DNA of 41,576 bases, from the NCBI GenBank assembly GCA_903837605.1, contig CAILVF010000073.1, positions 1-41,576 of the forward strand. The letters run 5' to 3'. Source of the stretch: an uncultured Bacteroidales bacterium (GTDB lineage Bacteria > Bacteroidota > Bacteroidia > Bacteroidales > FEN-979). Below the pieces are notes generated by a model that was given only the letters and a program-made list of their open reading frames with translations, was not told the DNA's origin and ran no database searches. Both the position numbers and the translations under genes were made by a program. This document shows positions 26,577 to 34,654 of this stretch, one piece after another (the stretch's first letter is position 1; every line of letters starts with the position of its first letter).

Positions 26577-27375
26577 TGGCAATTAAACCCGGTTGCCTTT
26601 GCTCAATTTCCTTGGTAAGCCGAATAAAATCTTCAACGCTGAGCTGTTCGGCGCGGCTCTTCAGAAAAGGAAGTCCCGCTTCATCCCTGATATCGGCGGT
26701 GATTGGTTTCAGTGCGTTATGAAGTGTTTTACGCCTCTGGTTGAATGCTGTTTTAACGACCCTGAAGAAGAAAAGCTCGTCGCATCCAAGTGTATTCCTT
26801 GTATTTCTTGTAAGCCTGATCACGGCCGATTTCACTTTCGGAGGAGGGCTGAAAACCGATTCGCTCACTGTAAAAAGGTATTCGGTATTGTAAAACGCCT
26901 GGAGGATCACACTTAGTATCCCGTATGTTTTATTCCCGGGCTGTTGTGTAATCCTTTCGGCTACTTCTTTCTGGAACATTCCTACAATGCACCTGACCCT
27001 TTCCCGTGATCCGACAGCTTTAAACAAGATCTGGGATGAGATATTGTAAGGGAAATTTCCAAGTATGGTCATAGGTTCGAGAGAGCGTTCTTCGCCGGGG
27101 AAAGAACCGAGCTGGTATTTCAGGAAATCAGCCTGAATGAGTCGATGGCGGATCTGTGGGAATTTCACGGGCAGGTATTCTGCCGCCTCACGGTCAACTT
27201 CTATAAACCAGGGATCAAGGGTATCATCCTCAAGAAGGTATTTTGACAGGACTCCGGTACCAGGGCCTATCTCAAGCACCAGCCTGGGTTCGCGGGGAAT
27301 CGAAGCGATGATCTTCCTTGCGATGTTTTCATCATGCAGGAAATGCTGGCCCAGGTGTTTCTTCGGTCTGATCAT
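26569..27375 (-). CDS. rsmA: 16S rRNA (adenine(1518)-N6/adenine(1519)-N6)-dimethyltransferase
   Basis: Dimethylates two adjacent adenines in the 3'-terminal hairpin of 16S rRNA late in 30S assembly, using S-adenosylmethionine; cytoplasmic. 268 residues. Seen: KKHLGQHFL at the N terminus, motif I LEIGPGTGVLSKYL, motif IV NFPYNIS (Phe in place of the commoner Leu), and the C-terminal helical domain with FNQRRKTLHNAL. The open frame extends up to a TTG at 27432, but the ATG at 27375 (MIRPKKHLGQ) matches the family and starts one base after the upstream stop, implying coupling. Loss of this enzyme gives kasugamycin resistance in other bacteria. Confidence 0.97.
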   Translation of the reverse strand: MIRPKKHLGQHFLHDENIARKIIASIPREPRLVLEIGPGTGVLSKYLLEDDTLDPWFIEVDREAAEYLPVKFPQIRHRLIQADFLKYQLGSFPGEERSLEPMTILGNFPYNISSQILFKAVGSRERVRCIVGMFQKEVAERITQQPGNKTYGILSVILQAFYNTEYLFTVSESVFSPPPKVKSAVIRLTRNTRNTLGCDELFFFRVVKTAFNQRRKTLHNALKPITADIRDEAGLPFLKSRAEQLSVEDFIRLTKEIEQRQPGLIANE

Positions 27376-27376
27376 T

Positions 27377-29269
27377 TCATTGATTAATATCGCCCCTGAG
27401 GGTGCGGTAGCGTTTTCTTGCTTCAGGCGCAAAAAGGCTTCCGGGGTATGTATTCAGCAGCTCCTGGTAGAAAGCCATAGCTCCCTGTTTGTCGGCCAGG
27501 GAAGTCTCGTGTATCATGGCCCTGTTCATTAAGGCTTCATCTGTGATTATGTCAACCGGGCGGCTTATTATGACAAGGGCAAACATTGAATCGGCAGGGG
27601 CATATTTTCCCAGCTTCAGAAAAATCTCTCCTTTGCGGTAGTTCACGTTATCGAGGATAGGATGTTCTTTAAAAAGCATGGGAATGGAATCGAGTGTCTT
27701 CAATGCCAGTTCATCATTATTCCTGAAATCGGCCAGCTCGGCCCGGGAGTATATTCCCAAAGCGACCGTATTGCTGTCGGGGTCGTAGTTATTGCTGATC
27801 AGCAGGGAAAGTTCCAGTGCATCGTTGGAAATAAATTTGGAAGTTGCCGCTTTGAGAATGTCAAGCTGGGCCCTGGCCCACTGGAATTCACCCATATAAT
27901 ATGAAAGGCGGGCGTTCCTGAACTTGGCTTCCTGCCCCGTGGCATCGTTTTTAAAATCCCGGTAAACCTGCTGGTATAGTACTGTTGCAGTCCACATATC
28001 ACCGCTGAAAAGATGGATGTCGGCAAGTTCCATTTTAACATTCGCACGATCCTTCTCCGTGAGGCCCTTTAATCCCGCAACATGGTCAAGCAGGTCAAGT
28101 GCTTCATCGGGGCTTTTCAGAAAAAATGCATCCAGGTGGGCAAGGTCTGTAGCGAGGCGCACTGCCCTGGGATCATCCCCCCACCTGTCCAGTTCGGCGA
28201 CCATGGCCTTTTTCAATTCGCCAAGTTTTACCTGGGTGGAAGCGGGATCCCCGGTCAGCCTGACATACCTTGTGTGCAGCTGCTCCCTTTTTGCCGCTTC
28301 GAAATTCGGATTTGAGGATCCTTTGGCAATGATATAATTATACGCTTCGTCGGCAACATCAAAATTGCCATTGGAGACAGCCAGGTTCGCGAGGTCCAGG
28401 ATGCGGCTTCCGTCTTCCTTCAGGCGGCGGTCAAGGGCCTTGCCCTGAATAAGCGCCAGCTCAAAATCTTTTTGCTGAATGGAATACCACCACAACAACT
28501 CTGAGAAATAAACTTTATCGGGGGATCTTTGGACATATTCGAGAAGCATTTTCCTGAAAAGCTCATTCTTGGAATTGTCATCATCTTTGGCCAGCAGGTT
28601 CTGGAGGTAGCTCCTGACGGTAGGTTCATAACTCCTGTCGACCGACAGCAGGCCCAGGTATTCCTGTATTGCTTCTTTAAAATTTCCCGTTCGCTCATAA
28701 ACGCCAGCGAGTTCCAATGTAATAGAATATTGATCGGGCATCAGTTCCCGCCCTTTGATATATGTGCTGATCACGTAATCAAATTCACCTTTCGAATAAA
28801 AAGCATTTGCAAGTTCATTGAGCTGGCGGGCATCGGCAGGCATGCGTTTCAGGGCGTCATCGTATAATTTCTTCATTTTGGCGATATTCCCTTCCCTGAA
28901 ATATACATAACCCAGGTCAACCTGGTATTTCAACGCATCAGGTTCAGATTTTTGCCTGGCTTTAACGAGCTTTCTCGCTTCGTCGAAATCACGCAATTCA
29001 ACCAGGCAGAAGAAGTAGTAGGTATATGTGTAATACGTCGGCCTCTTCGGATAGATCCCTGCATAAAGTTCGGCTGCCTTTTCAAAATTCCTGGCCTGGA
29101 AGAATTGCATTGCAAGCTGGTCCTCGTTATTAGCTGTCACTGCATCCTGCTGAAAAGGCAGCAGTGTATTGCCCGGGGGAGGATCCTGGGCCTGGGAGAA
29201 TTGAGGAAGAAGTAAAAACAAAGATGCAGCAATGAAAAGCAGAAGGGAAAACAAGCTGAAGTGAAGCAT
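27377..29269 (-). CDS. Secreted/periplasmic TPR-repeat protein
   Basis: 630 residues: a long hydrophobic signal peptide (about 1-27, ending FSQAQ) and then almost entirely TPR or TPR-like helical pairs, for example around residues 45-75 (AMQFFQARNFEKAAELY), 115-190, and 390-590, with a final Y-Q-E-L-L-x-x-Y-P-G-S-LFAPEARKRYR repeat typical of YbgF/BamD-like TPRs. It is a protein-interaction scaffold; partners unknown. A start at the ATG at 29371, overlapping the M20 stop as TGATG, is possible, but the extra 34 residues would place a hydrophobic signal internally and correspond to DNA forming a hairpin, so I prefer 29269. Upstream of rsmA by 1 bp. Confidence 0.8.
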   Translation of the reverse strand: MLHFSLFSLLLFIAASLFLLLPQFSQAQDPPPGNTLLPFQQDAVTANNEDQLAMQFFQARNFEKAAELYAGIYPKRPTYYTYTYYFFCLVELRDFDEARKLVKARQKSEPDALKYQVDLGYVYFREGNIAKMKKLYDDALKRMPADARQLNELANAFYSKGEFDYVISTYIKGRELMPDQYSITLELAGVYERTGNFKEAIQEYLGLLSVDRSYEPTVRSYLQNLLAKDDDNSKNELFRKMLLEYVQRSPDKVYFSELLWWYSIQQKDFELALIQGKALDRRLKEDGSRILDLANLAVSNGNFDVADEAYNYIIAKGSSNPNFEAAKREQLHTRYVRLTGDPASTQVKLGELKKAMVAELDRWGDDPRAVRLATDLAHLDAFFLKSPDEALDLLDHVAGLKGLTEKDRANVKMELADIHLFSGDMWTATVLYQQVYRDFKNDATGQEAKFRNARLSYYMGEFQWARAQLDILKAATSKFISNDALELSLLISNNYDPDSNTVALGIYSRAELADFRNNDELALKTLDSIPMLFKEHPILDNVNYRKGEIFLKLGKYAPADSMFALVIISRPVDIITDEALMNRAMIHETSLADKQGAMAFYQELLNTYPGSLFAPEARKRYRTLRGDINQ

Positions 29270-29270
29270 T

Positions 29271-29320
29271 TCACACAAGCCGCCTTGGGTGCAGCGAAGC
29301 AAACCCCAACGGCGGTGTGA
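29271..29320 (-). promoter_or_regulatory. Hairpin immediately before the TPR gene start codon
   Basis: Outer arms TCACAC (29271-29276) and GTGTGA (29315-29320), inner arms CCGCCTTGGG (29280-29289) and CCCAACGGCGG (29305-29315), with a 3-nt bulge, a single extra base and a 15-nt loop. On the minus strand it ends one base before the ATG at 29269, so the RNA stem could hide the initiation region. Confidence 0.55.
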
Positions 29321-29370
29321 AGATGCGAACTGAAGTTTATTACCGAAATAAAAATCAAGTCCGCTTGTCA

Positions 29371-30561
29371 TCACGCCATCACGTTAACTGCCAGCCAGGC
29401 CATCAGTCCCATCCCTGTTTTCAATGCAGATTCATCGACATTAAACCCTGCGGTATGGAGGTTGGGGCCGGTTCCAGCAGCCGGTTCTGCAATTCCAAGT
29501 CCATACAGGCAGGAGGGGGCTAGTTGTGCATAATAAGAGAAGTCTTCGGCCCCCATTTTCTGTTCCATAGGTTTAACGTTGGTTTCTCCAAGATAATCCC
29601 CTGAGAGTTTGATAAGCCTGGCGGTAAGTTCCTCGTTATTGAACACGAAGGGATAGCCGCTGTCGACAACGACTTCACAGCTGCCGCCCATGGCTTCAGC
29701 CGTCCCGCTGGCGATTTTCCTCAGGAGGTCATGCACCCGGGACCTCCATTCTTCATCGAAAGTCCTCACAGTACCTTCAAGCCTCACAGTCGCAGGGATC
29801 ACATTGGTACGCCCCTCTCCTATGAATTTGCCGACTGTGACAACGGTTGAAGTAAGGGGATTTGCATTCCTGCTGACAATCTGCTGCAGGGCGACAACTA
29901 TATGAGAGGCGATAAGGATAGGATCAACAGCAGTCTGCGGCATTGCTCCATGCCCTCCTTTCCCTTTCACTGTAATAAAGAACTCATCGGTGGAGGCCAT
30001 GAACATGCCCGGCCTGAATCCTGCCTGGCCTGAGCTGAAAAACGGGAAAACATGCTGCCCTATCACGAAATCCGGTTTAGGGTTTTCCAATGCCCCGGCC
30101 TGTATCATCCGGATCGCTCCCCCCGGATAGGCTTCTTCGGATGGCTGGAATAAAAGTTTTATAGTCCCCCGGAAATGTTCCCTGAGTGAGTTCAGGATCT
30201 TTGCGGCGCCCAGCAGGCAGGCCATATGCACATCGTGGCCGCATGCATGCATCACGCCGGGGTTTGCCGAACGGTATTCAACTTCATTGGTTTCATTGAT
30301 CGGCAGGGCATCCATATCGGCCCTGAGCGCCAGGCAGGCGACTTGCGGTTCGCGGCCCTCAATGAGCCCGACGATCCCAAATCCGCCTACATTATCCTTA
30401 TATTGAATACCGTATTCGCGGAGCTTGCTGCCAATGAATTCCATAGTGTTCTTTTCCTGTTTCGAGAGTTCAGGATGTTGGTGGATGTGGCGGCGGATGG
30501 CCAGTATCTCTGAAAAATATTCTTCGGCTTTAAGGCGGATGACGTTTGCGATATCAGACAT
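29371..30561 (-). CDS. M20 family amidohydrolase/aminoacylase
   Basis: 396-residue metal-dependent amidohydrolase of the M20D type (N-acyl amino acid, hippurate or similar amide hydrolysis). Seen: ALRADMDALP with the first metal-site Asp, ACGHDVHMA with a metal ligand His, LLFQPSEEAYPGGA with the catalytic Glu pair, and GHGAMPQTAVDPI in the dimerisation domain. No signal peptide, so cytoplasmic. Substrate cannot be told from sequence. The ATG at 30561 is 18 nt below a TACCTTTG box; the gene leads an operon with the TPR protein, rsmA and the TMTC-like gene. Confidence 0.92.
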   Translation of the reverse strand: MSDIANVIRLKAEEYFSEILAIRRHIHQHPELSKQEKNTMEFIGSKLREYGIQYKDNVGGFGIVGLIEGREPQVACLALRADMDALPINETNEVEYRSANPGVMHACGHDVHMACLLGAAKILNSLREHFRGTIKLLFQPSEEAYPGGAIRMIQAGALENPKPDFVIGQHVFPFFSSGQAGFRPGMFMASTDEFFITVKGKGGHGAMPQTAVDPILIASHIVVALQQIVSRNANPLTSTVVTVGKFIGEGRTNVIPATVRLEGTVRTFDEEWRSRVHDLLRKIASGTAEAMGGSCEVVVDSGYPFVFNNEELTARLIKLSGDYLGETNVKPMEQKMGAEDFSYYAQLAPSCLYGLGIAEPAAGTGPNLHTAGFNVDESALKTGMGLMAWLAVNVMA

Positions 30562-30579
30562 GGTCGCAGTATTTACTTA

Positions 30580-30587
30580 CAAAGGTA
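30580..30587 (-). promoter_or_regulatory. -7 box for the M20-TPR-rsmA-TMTC operon
   Basis: Minus-strand TACCTTTG, 18 nt before the ATG at 30561. It lies inside an 11-bp direct repeat (TTACAAAGGTA at 30577-30587 and 30768-30778) that brackets the palindromic element. Confidence 0.6.
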
Positions 30588-30608
30588 GGGAAAAAACGTG
30601 ATGAACAT

Positions 30609-30761
30609 AATTCCGCTCGTATCAGTGCACCGCTGCTGCACCTTATCTGCGCTCAATTCCTGAGCATGCAAAATCTCTGCCTGTTCACAATTTTCGCTTG
30701 ATAAGCCAAGGCAGCTTGTGCACTATACTTCGCTTTAATACAACGCGTTCATAGCGGAATT
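30609..30761. repeat. Nested imperfect palindrome, about 150 bp
   Basis: Three nested inverted pairs: AATTCCGCT (30609-30617) with AGCGGAATT (30753-30761); GTATcaGTGCAC (about 30620-30631) with GTGCACtATAC (about 30717-30727); CTTATC (30642-30647) with GATAAG (30700-30705), with further partial matches between them. The same 11-bp sequence TTACAAAGGTA flanks it on both sides, though one copy is a promoter box and the other is the end of the carboxyltransferase gene. No coding frame. It could be a miniature insertion, a structured RNA or a bidirectional 3' structure. Confidence 0.65.
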
Positions 30762-30767
30762 GCGACT

Positions 30768-32306
30768 TTACAAAGGTATGTTCCCGTGCTTCTTGGGCGG
30801 ATTCTGCTTGCTCTTGTTCTGGGTGAGTTCAAGAGCCTGGATAAGCTTCATCCGTGTTTGTTTCGGGAGGATGATCTCATCGACATAGCCCAGTTCTGCA
30901 GCCTTGTATGGATTGGCAAAGGTTTTGCGGTAGTTGTCGACGGCTTCGGCTCTTTCGGTTTCGTCAAGCTTGCCTTTATGAATAATATTAACGGCGCCTT
31001 CGGGGCCCATGACAGCGATCTCTGCTGTAGGATAGGCATAATTGACATCGCCGCCTATATGCTTGCTCGACATAACGCAATATGCTCCCCCGTATGCTTT
31101 TCGGGTGATGACGGTGATCTTGGGCACGGTTGCCTCGCAGAAAGCATAGAGCAGCTTGGCTCCGTGTTTGATGATACCTCCGAATTCCTGGTTAGTTCCG
31201 GGAAGGAAACCGGGCACGTCTTCGAAGGTGATCAATGGAATGTTGAATGCGTCGCAGAACCTGACAAACCGGGCGCCCTTGACCGAAGAATTGATGTCGA
31301 GCACCCCTGCAAGGAAGGCAGGCTGGTTAGCGACAATACCCACCGGTTTACCGCCAAGGCGTGCAAACCCGATGATGATATTGCCTGCAAAATGCGGCAT
31401 CACTTCGAAGAAGTTGTGATTGTCGACAACAGTAGTGATAATATCCTTTATATCGTAGGGCTTGTTCGGATCGGCAGGGACAATCTCCTGCAGGTTCTCA
31501 TCCTGTCTCATGACATCGTCGGTACAAGGACGGGTGGGTGGATCGGCCATATTGTTTGAAGGAAGGAAACTGAGAAGTTCCCTGATCATCATAATGACCT
31601 GCTCGTCATTCTCAGCTGCAAAATGGGCCACCCCGCTCCTGGAATTATGTGTCATTGCTCCGCCGAGCTCATCCATGGTAACTTCTTCATGGGTCACAGT
31701 TTTGATAACTTCGGGGCCGGTGACAAACATATAGCTGCTTTCCTTGACCATGAAAATAAAATCGGTCATGGCCGGGGAATATACCGCACCACCGGCACAG
31801 GGGCCAAGGATGGCTGAGATCTGCGGAATCACGCCCGAGGCCTGGACGTTCCTGTAGAAGATGTCGGCATAGCCGGCCAGGCTTTCAACACCTTCCTGTA
31901 TCCTTGCGCCGCCCGAGTCGTTAAGGCCTATAACAGGCGCTCCCATGCTCATGGCCATATCCATAATTTTAACGACTTTCTCGGCATTGGCGCGGCTCAT
32001 GGTACCGCCAAAAACAGTAAAATCCTGGGCAAACACAAAAGTAAGGCGGCCGTCAACTTTTCCGTAGCCGGTAACCATTCCGTCGCCGGGGATCTTGTTC
32101 TTGGCCATGCCGAAATCGTGGCAGCGGTGCATGACTAGCTTGTCCATCTCGACGAATGTATTGGGGTCAAGAAGAAGAAGTATCCTTTCACGGGCAGTAA
32201 GGCGGCCCTTTTTATGAAGCTTTTCAATCTTTTCAATCCCGCCTCCAAGTTCTGCGGCATTATTACGGTTCTCGAACTCTTTTAATTTTTCTTCCAGAGA
32301 AATCAT
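30768..32306 (-). CDS. Acyl-CoA carboxylase, carboxyltransferase subunit (propionyl/methylmalonyl-CoA type)
   Basis: 512 residues, single chain with both carboxyltransferase halves. Opens with the conserved ARERI ([12 protein letters not shown]), then [14 protein letters not shown], the CoA-site [17 protein letters not shown], and in the C-terminal half [16 protein letters not shown] and the biotin-site [11 protein letters not shown]. It transfers carboxyl between carboxybiotin and an acyl-CoA, most likely propionyl-CoA giving methylmalonyl-CoA. Sequence alone does not separate carboxylase from the sodium-pumping methylmalonyl-CoA decarboxylase alpha subunit, but the biotin carboxylase gene in the same operon and the absence of membrane subunits here favour a carboxylase. 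ATG at 32306; third gene of the operon, 110 bp after the carrier gene. Confidence 0.94.
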   Translation of the reverse strand: MISLEEKLKEFENRNNAAELGGGIEKIEKLHKKGRLTARERILLLLDPNTFVEMDKLVMHRCHDFGMAKNKIPGDGMVTGYGKVDGRLTFVFAQDFTVFGGTMSRANAEKVVKIMDMAMSMGAPVIGLNDSGGARIQEGVESLAGYADIFYRNVQASGVIPQISAILGPCAGGAVYSPAMTDFIFMVKESSYMFVTGPEVIKTVTHEEVTMDELGGAMTHNSRSGVAHFAAENDEQVIMMIRELLSFLPSNNMADPPTRPCTDDVMRQDENLQEIVPADPNKPYDIKDIITTVVDNHNFFEVMPHFAGNIIIGFARLGGKPVGIVANQPAFLAGVLDINSSVKGARFVRFCDAFNIPLITFEDVPGFLPGTNQEFGGIIKHGAKLLYAFCEATVPKITVITRKAYGGAYCVMSSKHIGGDVNYAYPTAEIAVMGPEGAVNIIHKGKLDETERAEAVDNYRKTFANPYKAAELGYVDEIILPKQTRMKLIQALELTQNKSKQNPPKKHGNIPL

Positions 32307-32332
32307 ATTTATCTGCGATTAGTGATGAATTA

Positions 32333-32415
32333 TGATAAGCCATGAGGCATGAGCCATGTGCCATGAGGCACGAGTAAAAACTGCTTATTACTCATGGCTC
32401 ATGCCTTGTGCCTTA
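32333..32415. repeat. Degenerate heptamer repeat with inverted arm
   Basis: Words of the type GCCATGA/GGCATGA/GGCACGA run through 32338-32375, and the inverted equivalent occupies 32390-32415. The best arm pair is a perfect 14-bp inverted repeat, AGGCATGAGCCATG (32345-32358) with CATGGCTCATGCCT (32393-32406). It fills the gap between the carrier and carboxyltransferase genes and, on the coding strand, starts about 1-3 nt after the carrier stop codon. Confidence 0.85.
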
Positions 32416-32416
32416 T

Positions 32417-32926
32417 TTATTCCAGTTTCATCATGAGCTGATGAGCATTTACGGTATCTCCTTCCTTAACGAGTATTTCGAGTACTTTTTTATCGTGGCT
32501 GGCTTTGAATTCGCTTTGCATCTTCATGGCTTCCACAACGATCAGGGTCTGACCTGCAGTTACCTCCTCCCCTGCTTTTACAGGGATCTTGACCACCTTG
32601 CCGGGCATGGGAGATGTAACCAGGTTCTCCTCTTCCGCTTCCATGCCCTTGCTTCTGCTGCTTATGTATTTGGATTCGGCATCAACGATCTCCACGTTGA
32701 AGGTTTTGGCAAAGGTGTTCACTATGTATTTTTTACTGCTGTCCCCTTCAATGAGTTCGACATTGTATGAATGACCATTGTATAGGATGGAATATACACC
32801 CCTCTCCACCATGGCAATATCGACATCATATTTATGCCCGTCAATATCCAGCAGGACTTTATTTCCGACCCGGTTCAGCAGTTCGACTTTTGCTCTTCGG
32901 TGTTCAAGATTCACTTCGTAGGCCAT
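32417..32926 (-). CDS. Biotin carboxyl carrier protein of acyl-CoA carboxylase
   Basis: 169 residues. The C-terminal 75 residues are a biotinyl/lipoyl domain with PMPGKV and the biotinylation motif EAMKM (Lys near residue 132). The N-terminal region (KVLLDIDGHKYDVD) is the beta-rich part typical of carriers in propionyl-CoA carboxylase and oxaloacetate decarboxylase. It shuttles carboxybiotin between the carboxylase upstream and the carboxyltransferase downstream. Gap to the upstream gene is 33 bp. Confidence 0.94.
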   Translation of the reverse strand: MAYEVNLEHRRAKVELLNRVGNKVLLDIDGHKYDVDIAMVERGVYSILYNGHSYNVELIEGDSSKKYIVNTFAKTFNVEIVDAESKYISSRSKGMEAEEENLVTSPMPGKVVKIPVKAGEEVTAGQTLIVVEAMKMQSEFKASHDKKVLEILVKEGDTVNAHQLMMKLE

Positions 32927-32959
32927 ATAAAAGATTTACGATTTACTATTTATTCAGGG

Positions 32960-34468
32960 TTACAAACGTAATACATTGCGTTTCCTTCCGAAATCTTTCC
33001 AGTTGGAGCCAAGTTCATCGGTATACTTCGGCGGCTGTATCCTTTCCATTTTAGTCAGAAAATCGATGAAAGCCGCCATAATTGCCATGTCCTCACATTC
33101 TGTGCCGCAAAGACGGGATGCATGCAGAGCTTCCTCGTTCTTCTCAATGAAATGGGTATTGTATTTCCCGTCCTTGAAATCCTTCGTGTCCATGATCTTC
33201 TCAAGGAACTTGATGTTCGTCTTTACCCCTGTTATTTTGTATTCATACAAAGCACGCTTCATGCGTGCGATGGCCTCGATCCTGGTCTCCCCCCAGGAAA
33301 TCAGCTTGGTGATCATGGGATCATAATGGATAGGGATCTCATATCCTTCGTAAACATAACCGTCGCAGCGAAGGCCCAGCCCGTGTGGTTCCGTAATATG
33401 ACTGATAAGGCCCGGGTTTGGCATGAAATTATTATCGGGGTCTTCGGCATAGATCCTGCACTGGACCGAATGCCCCGATTGACGCAGGTCTTCCTGCCTG
33501 AACGGAAGGGGATTCCCGTTGGCTATATTGATCTGTTCCTTGACAAGGTCAACACCCACTACCCTTTCGGTTACAGGGTGCTCAACCTGCAGCCTCGTGT
33601 TCATCTCAAGGAAGTAATATTTAAGGTCATCGCTGACAATAAACTCAATGGTGCCGGCTCCCTTGTAATTGACTGCCCTTGCAGCCTGTACAGCCGTCTC
33701 CCCCATTTCCCGCCTGAGTTCAGGGTTCATTAAAGGCGAGGGGGTCTCCTCAATAACCTTCTGGTGCCGCCTCTGGATCGAGCATTCCCGTTCAAACAGG
33801 TGTACCACATTCCCGAGGCTGTCGGCCAGGATCTGGAATTCAATGTGATGGGGCGACTCAATGTATTTCTCTATATAAACGGCATCGTTGCCAAAAGAAT
33901 TCATGGCTTCCGATTTGGCACGACGGAACGAAGAACCAAGTTCATCAATATGTTTTACAAGCCTCATGCCTTTTCCGCCCCCTCCGGCTGAAGCTTTGAT
34001 CATGATGGGAAGCCCGATCTCCTTAACGATCTCAAGGGCTTTTTCTTCATCGTTGATCTTCTCGGTGGTACCGGGAACCACGGGTACTCCGGCAGCTATC
34101 ATGGTCTGGCGGGCAATGATCTTATCACCCATGGTGGTGATGGCATATGGGTCGGGTCCAACAAAGATGATCCCTTCATCCTGGCAGCGTGTTGCAAAGG
34201 CTGCATTCTCCGACAGGAAACCGTATCCCGGGTGAATTGCATCGGCACCGGAGATTTTTGCAGCCTGGATAATTGCTTCAATATTAAGATAGCTTTCGCG
34301 TGAAGGTGCAGGTCCGATATTATAGGCTTCATCGGCATAGCGTACGTGCATCGAGTTACGGTCAGCATCTGAAAAAACAGCGACAGACCTTATCCCCATT
34401 TCCCTGCATGAACGCATCACCCGTACTGCTATCTCACCCCGGTTGGCAACAAGTACTTTTTTTATCAT
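32960..34468 (-). CDS. Biotin carboxylase subunit of acyl-CoA carboxylase
   Basis: ATP-dependent carboxylation of biotin on the carrier protein. 502 residues, slightly longer than E. coli AccC. Seen: MIKKVLVANRGEIAVRVMR at the start, the ATP-grasp glycine loop ASAGGGGKGMR, HHIEFQILAD, EMNTRLQVEHPVTE with the catalytic Glu/Arg, and RIYAEDP. The long frame opens at a TTG (34501) lying in the promoter; the ATG at 34468 begins exactly at the conserved N terminus. First gene of the three-gene carboxylase operon, under the promoter at 34499-34527. Confidence 0.95.
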   Translation of the reverse strand: MIKKVLVANRGEIAVRVMRSCREMGIRSVAVFSDADRNSMHVRYADEAYNIGPAPSRESYLNIEAIIQAAKISGADAIHPGYGFLSENAAFATRCQDEGIIFVGPDPYAITTMGDKIIARQTMIAAGVPVVPGTTEKINDEEKALEIVKEIGLPIMIKASAGGGGKGMRLVKHIDELGSSFRRAKSEAMNSFGNDAVYIEKYIESPHHIEFQILADSLGNVVHLFERECSIQRRHQKVIEETPSPLMNPELRREMGETAVQAARAVNYKGAGTIEFIVSDDLKYYFLEMNTRLQVEHPVTERVVGVDLVKEQINIANGNPLPFRQEDLRQSGHSVQCRIYAEDPDNNFMPNPGLISHITEPHGLGLRCDGYVYEGYEIPIHYDPMITKLISWGETRIEAIARMKRALYEYKITGVKTNIKFLEKIMDTKDFKDGKYNTHFIEKNEEALHASRLCGTECEDMAIMAAFIDFLTKMERIQPPKYTDELGSNWKDFGRKRNVLRL

Positions 34469-34498
34469 TTGCAACTTAATTAATCTTATTCCAAATCG

Positions 34499-34527
34499 CA
34501 AAATTACGACTAAAAACCATTCACAAA
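34499..34527 (-). promoter_or_regulatory. Promoter of the acyl-CoA carboxylase operon
   Basis: Minus strand: -33 TTTG (complement of 34524-34527), 17-bp spacer, -7 TAATTTTG (complement of 34499-34506). Start codon about 30 nt downstream. Confidence 0.7.
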
Positions 34528-34654
34528 CAAAACTATGTAGATGTAATCTATAATTTTCATTGTGAAGGAGTTAACAAGTAAAAAATATTTTTTACCCTTC
34601 CCCTAGAGCTAAGCAATTTTTACGATATTTGTGCCCTGTTACCAATTCATCCTG

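Noticed and set aside
30768..30778. Second TACCTTTG match as a promoter
   Set aside because: It lies inside the last codons of the carboxyltransferase gene and points away from any start codon it could serve; kept only as part of the direct repeat.
30786..31559. A 257-codon plus-strand frame opposite the carboxyltransferase gene
   Set aside because: The opposite strand encodes a fully conserved enzyme; the frame has no domain or promoter.
33122..33733. A 203-codon plus-strand frame opposite the biotin carboxylase gene
   Set aside because: Same reason: antisense shadow of a conserved gene.
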